NCBI GenBank assembly: GCA_012270135.1
Contig: JAAXIW010000238.1
Span: forward strand, 1 to 8,508
Source of the DNA: Brevundimonas sp.
GTDB taxonomy: Bacteria > Pseudomonadota > Alphaproteobacteria > Caulobacterales > Caulobacteraceae
DNA length: 8,508 bases
Direction: 5' to 3'
Both the position numbers and the translations under genes were made by a program. Positions 6,556 through 8,508 of the stretch are shown here, one piece after another (positions within the stretch are counted from its first letter, which is position 1; each line of letters opens with the position of its first letter). The notes under the pieces are model-generated. The model saw only the letters and a list, made by a program, of their open reading frames with translations. It ran no database searches and was not told the DNA's origin.

Positions 6556-6584
6556 CTTTAGTCCAGCGGCGCCGCAGGGGTCAA
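6556..6584 (-). promoter_or_regulatory. Putative sigma70-type promoter of the sdh operon
   Basis: On the minus strand TTGACC (6579-6584) and CTAAAG (6556-6561) are separated by exactly 17 bases. The -35 matches TTGAC fully, and ACTAAAGC around the -10 agrees at 6 of 8 places with the Caulobacter housekeeping pattern GCTANAWC as I recall it. Transcription would start near 6549, giving a leader of about 50 bases before sdhC. No other good candidate was seen on the minus strand of this intergenic region. Confidence 0.55.
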
Positions 6585-6658
6585 CGAAGGGCGAACGGCT
6601 GCGACGTCGGCGATCGTCAATTCGCGGGATGGGCGGTCGGCTTTGCCAGCCGGGAGGG

Positions 6659-6663
6659 GATTC
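6659..6663. promoter_or_regulatory. GANTC (CcrM-type) methylation site
   Basis: GATTC lies in the 179-base divergent intergenic region, 15 bases before the ATG of the plus-strand gene. In Caulobacterales CcrM methylates GANTC and some promoters respond to it. A regulatory role here is inference; the site may be incidental. Confidence 0.3.
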
Positions 6664-6677
6664 GGCACAGTGGGGCG

Positions 6678-7247
6678 ATGTCGGGAATTCTGATCGCCGC
6701 GCTGGCCGGGCTGGTGAATCCGCAGGCCGCGCCCAGCCCATCGAGCCTGGAGCCTTACGCCGCTCCGGTGATCCGGCCGTTCGAGCCGGGTTCGGACTTC
6801 GGCCGTGAGATCGCCGAGGGGGACGCCGCCAGCCCGCCGCGGCGCCGGCCCCTGACAGCGCCGGTGACGGTGGACGCCTATGACGGCGCCTACGAGGCGA
6901 CCCCGACCGACATCGAGGTCGCCTACGACCAGGGGGTGGCCTCCGCCGAACGGCGCGCCGACCAGACCGCCGGGCCGCTGGACGGACTGTGGCGGATCAG
7001 CGACGCGGATGGGCGCGCTCTCTATGACGTCCTGCTGATGGACCCGGGCGTGGGACCGGTCGAAGGCGGCTGGCGCGACGGGCGCGACGGCGGAGGCGCC
7101 GTGTCCGACGGGCGCACGCTGACGCTGGAAGGATTGCCGGAAGGCGGCGTCGGCGTCATCGGTCTGGAGCGCGCGGGCGAGGGCTGGCGCGGGCGGCTGA
7201 CGGTGGACGGGCGGAGCCGGTCGGTGACGATCACCCGGCCTGACTGA
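6678..7247 (+). CDS. Hypothetical protein, probably exported
   Basis: I do not recognise a named family. The 189-residue product starts with a short hydrophobic segment (about 3-13) and an Ala/Pro-rich stretch (PQAAPSP, 15-21) that could be a signal peptide, although its n-region lacks a basic residue. Residues 20-95 are Pro-, Ala- and Asp-rich and probably extended. The C-terminal part (about 100-187), beginning GPLDGLWRISDADGRALYDV, alternates hydrophobic and polar residues with Gly/Asp turns and looks like a small beta-barrel or sandwich. From memory, similar DAYDGAYE/GPLDGxW proteins occur as conserved hypotheticals in Caulobacteraceae. The gene is divergent from the sdh operon. I see no clear promoter on the plus strand and no well-spaced Shine-Dalgarno (GGGAGGGG is 18 bases upstream). 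Its last 17 bases overlap the end of the convergent HIT gene. Confidence 0.75.
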   Translation: MSGILIAALAGLVNPQAAPSPSSLEPYAAPVIRPFEPGSDFGREIAEGDAASPPRRRPLTAPVTVDAYDGAYEATPTDIEVAYDQGVASAERRADQTAGPLDGLWRISDADGRALYDVLLMDPGVGPVEGGWRDGRDGGGAVSDGRTLTLEGLPEGGVGVIGLERAGEGWRGRLTVDGRSRSVTITRPD

Positions 7248-7656
7248 GGCGGATGCGCGAGACGGCGGCCTGCAGGGCCCCGGCGCCGTACGGCAGGGCC
7301 TCGCCCCGGCCCCAGACCGGATCGGGCCACAGGCCGTCGTCGTGACGCCGTCCCACCACATGGACATGAAGCTGCGCCGTGACATTGCCGAGGGCGGCGA
7401 CGTTGAGCTTCTGCACCGGTCGCTGGACGGCCTCGCCCAGCATGCGAACGACGGCGCCCGCCCGGACGACCTCCGCCATCAGGACGGCGCGCTCGGCCTC
7501 GGTCAGGTCCTCGAGCTCGTGCAGGCCGGCGCGGCGGGGAATCAGGACCAGCCACGGGAAGCGGGCGTCGTCCTGCAGCCGCACCTGACACAGCGGCCAG
7601 TCGCAGACCACCACGGAGCCGGGATCGAAGGCAGGGTCGGCTTTGAAGACGGGCAT
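7231..7656 (-). CDS. HIT-family nucleotide-binding protein
   Basis: This 141-residue cytosolic protein belongs to the histidine triad superfamily (nucleotide hydrolases and transferases). The signature is QLHVHVVGR at 95-103: Q95, H97 and H99. Gln in place of the first histidine is common in this bacterial subgroup, and the two following histidines, one the presumed nucleophile, are kept. Upstream motifs fit too: a CQVRLQDDARFPWLVLIPRR stretch (23-42), LHELEDLT (45-52) and KLNVAALGN (83-91). The preferred start is the ATG at 7656, 5 bases after the upstream gene's stop, giving the usual N-terminus. An ATG at 7704 would add 16 Arg/Pro-rich residues overlapping that gene. It probably forms an operon with the SIMPL gene. 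Substrate is unknown. Confidence 0.9.
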   Translation of the reverse strand: MPVFKADPAFDPGSVVVCDWPLCQVRLQDDARFPWLVLIPRRAGLHELEDLTEAERAVLMAEVVRAGAVVRMLGEAVQRPVQKLNVAALGNVTAQLHVHVVGRRHDDGLWPDPVWGRGEALPYGAGALQAAVSRIRLSQAG

Positions 7657-7661
7657 CGGCC

Positions 7662-8508
7662 TCAGTCCAGGGCGTAGACGACGCAGGCCTGGGCCGACAG
7701 CCACTGCATCGGCGGCTGCAACGTCAGGGTCTCGGCCGGGGGGACGAGGCTGCTGGACCGCCCCGGGACGGTGGCCATATAGTCGACCACGGTGGTCTGG
7801 CCGGTGGCCACGAGATCCTCGCGCTCCACCTGGACCAGCGGCGTCGGCGAATTGGCCGGATCGCGCCGGATGCGGCTTCCGGCAACCTCGACGGTCGTCG
7901 GCAGGGGCGCCCCGGCCCCGTAGGACGGCCAGCCGGCCAGCACGTCGGTCTGGCAGGCCCGGCCCGAGGGGTCGATCACCCGCACGGCGCCGAGGCGGGC
8001 GCCGGCCGCCTCGACGGCGCCGCGTGCGCGGTCGGCGGCGTGCCGGACGGCCTGTTCGGCCAGCCAGGTGCGGAGCGCGTTGTCAGGCTCAAGCCGGAAA
8101 TTGACCCGGTCGATACTGGTCGGCCGGGCCGCCATAACCGCTGCATAGACCTGCTCCAGAACGGCGATGTCGCGCACGGTGACGGCGATCACCGCATCCA
8201 CCTGATAGCGCTGGATGCGGTCCGAGCGGGTGTTTTCGCGCAGCACCCCGTCGGAGTCGCGATACTGTTCGTACAGAGGTTCGGTCATCAGGGTGGTCTC
8301 GATCCTCACAGCGTCAGGGCCATAGGCGGCCAGCGCCTGGCTGAGGGCCCGGACCTGATCCGCGGCCTTGCGAGACGCGTCGGCGGCGATGCGCTCGACC
8401 GTCTGGAAGGTGGCCGAGAAGGTCGCGCGATTGGCCGGAACCTCGCCCCGGACGTGGCCGATCGAGGCGATGACGGGATCGCGCATCCACCACGGCGCCG
8501 GAACGTAA
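7662..8508 (-). CDS. SIMPL (DUF541) domain protein with plug-like insert, 5' partial
   Basis: The open frame continues to the window edge (YVPAPWW precedes the first Met at 8486), so the true start and any signal peptide probably lie outside; the Met sits at the first SIMPL strand. Numbering from that Met, residues 1-175 are SIMPL-like: a SIGHVRGEVPANRATFSATF strand pair (8-27), a helix rich in Ala (31-54), a QRYQVDAVIAVTVRD strand (92-106) and a helical segment (133-162). The family C-terminal strand is recognisable at about 254-274 (SAQACVVYALD). Between these, residues 199-246 resemble the beginning of a TonB-dependent receptor plug domain. C178 and C268 flank the insert and could form a disulfide. 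SIMPL proteins are usually periplasmic or membrane-associated and of unclear function, some linked to stress resistance. The stop is 5 bases before the HIT gene. Confidence 0.82.
   Translation of the reverse strand, partial: YVPAPWWMRDPVIASIGHVRGEVPANRATFSATFQTVERIAADASRKAADQVRALSQALAAYGPDAVRIETTLMTEPLYEQYRDSDGVLRENTRSDRIQRYQVDAVIAVTVRDIAVLEQVYAAVMAARPTSIDRVNFRLEPDNALRTWLAEQAVRHAADRARGAVEAAGARLGAVRVIDPSGRACQTDVLAGWPSYGAGAPLPTTVEVAGSRIRRDPANSPTPLVQVEREDLVATGQTTVVDYMATVPGRSSSLVPPAETLTLQPPMQWLSAQACVVYALD
7749..7892 (-). other. TonB-receptor plug-like segment inside the SIMPL gene
   Basis: Residues 199-246 (from the Met at 8486) read VEVAGSRIRRDP, then NSPTPLVQV, EREDLVATGQT and TVVDYMATVPGRSSS. 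This order (V-x-V-x-G-S-R-I-R-R, a Pro-x-x-x-V strand, an acidic-L-x-x-x-G-x-x segment, then a helix D-x-x-x-x-x-P) is the classic start of TonB-dependent receptor plug domains of the VVVTGSRI type. It covers only about the first 48 residues of a plug. The reading frame is intact on both sides. Recognition is by motif memory; no profile search was run. Confidence 0.6.

Noticed and set aside
6499..6741. Upstream extension of sdhC by 81 codons
   Set aside because: It would run through the promoter and into the divergent gene, and its product is Arg/Pro-rich; the family N-terminus fits the ATG at 6498.
6558..7385. Minus-strand open frame antisense to the exported-protein gene
   Set aside because: No domain, Pro/Arg-rich composition, and it also crosses the sdh promoter; the plus-strand frame has a plausible signal segment and structured C-terminus.

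Overview
The window looks like chromosome of a high-GC alphaproteobacterium, most probably Caulobacterales (Brevundimonas/Caulobacter-like). The evidence is alphaproteobacterial-type SdhA/SdhB/SdhC sequences, very GC-rich third codon positions, a CcrM-type GANTC site in an intergenic region, and a promoter that partly fits the Caulobacter housekeeping pattern. Genus is inferred, not proven. The window is densely coding: the longest stretch without a gene is 179 bases, and no RNA gene, CRISPR array or insertion sequence is visible.

Positions 56-6498 hold one tightly packed minus-strand operon, read right to left: sdhC, sdhD, sdhA, creD, sdhB, a [2Fe-2S] ferredoxin, a D-glycerate-3-kinase-like P-loop kinase, and a PilZ-domain protein. 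sdhC/D/A/B encode the four subunits of succinate dehydrogenase (respiratory complex II). A complete gene for the polytopic membrane protein CreD is inserted between sdhA and sdhB. Junctions are extremely tight. Three are 1-base TGATG overlaps, one is a 4-base TTGA overlap, sdhD overlaps sdhA by 32 bases, and the other gaps are 2 and 9 bases. A sigma70-like promoter at 6556-6584 fits the start of the transcript. A hairpin at 14-28 lies just beyond the last stop.

Positions 6678-7247 carry a divergent plus-strand gene for a small, probably exported protein of unknown function. It overlaps tail to tail by 17 bases with a minus-strand HIT-family protein gene (7231-7656). Five bases upstream of that gene is a SIMPL (DUF541) domain gene, which runs off the right edge of the window.

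The two most unusual points are: (i) the SIMPL protein appears to carry, in frame and near its C-terminus, a segment of about 48 residues resembling the start of a TonB-dependent receptor plug domain; and (ii) creD sits inside the sdh operon, coupled by stop/start overlap to sdhB. I did not find a multi-gene defence or mobile system.
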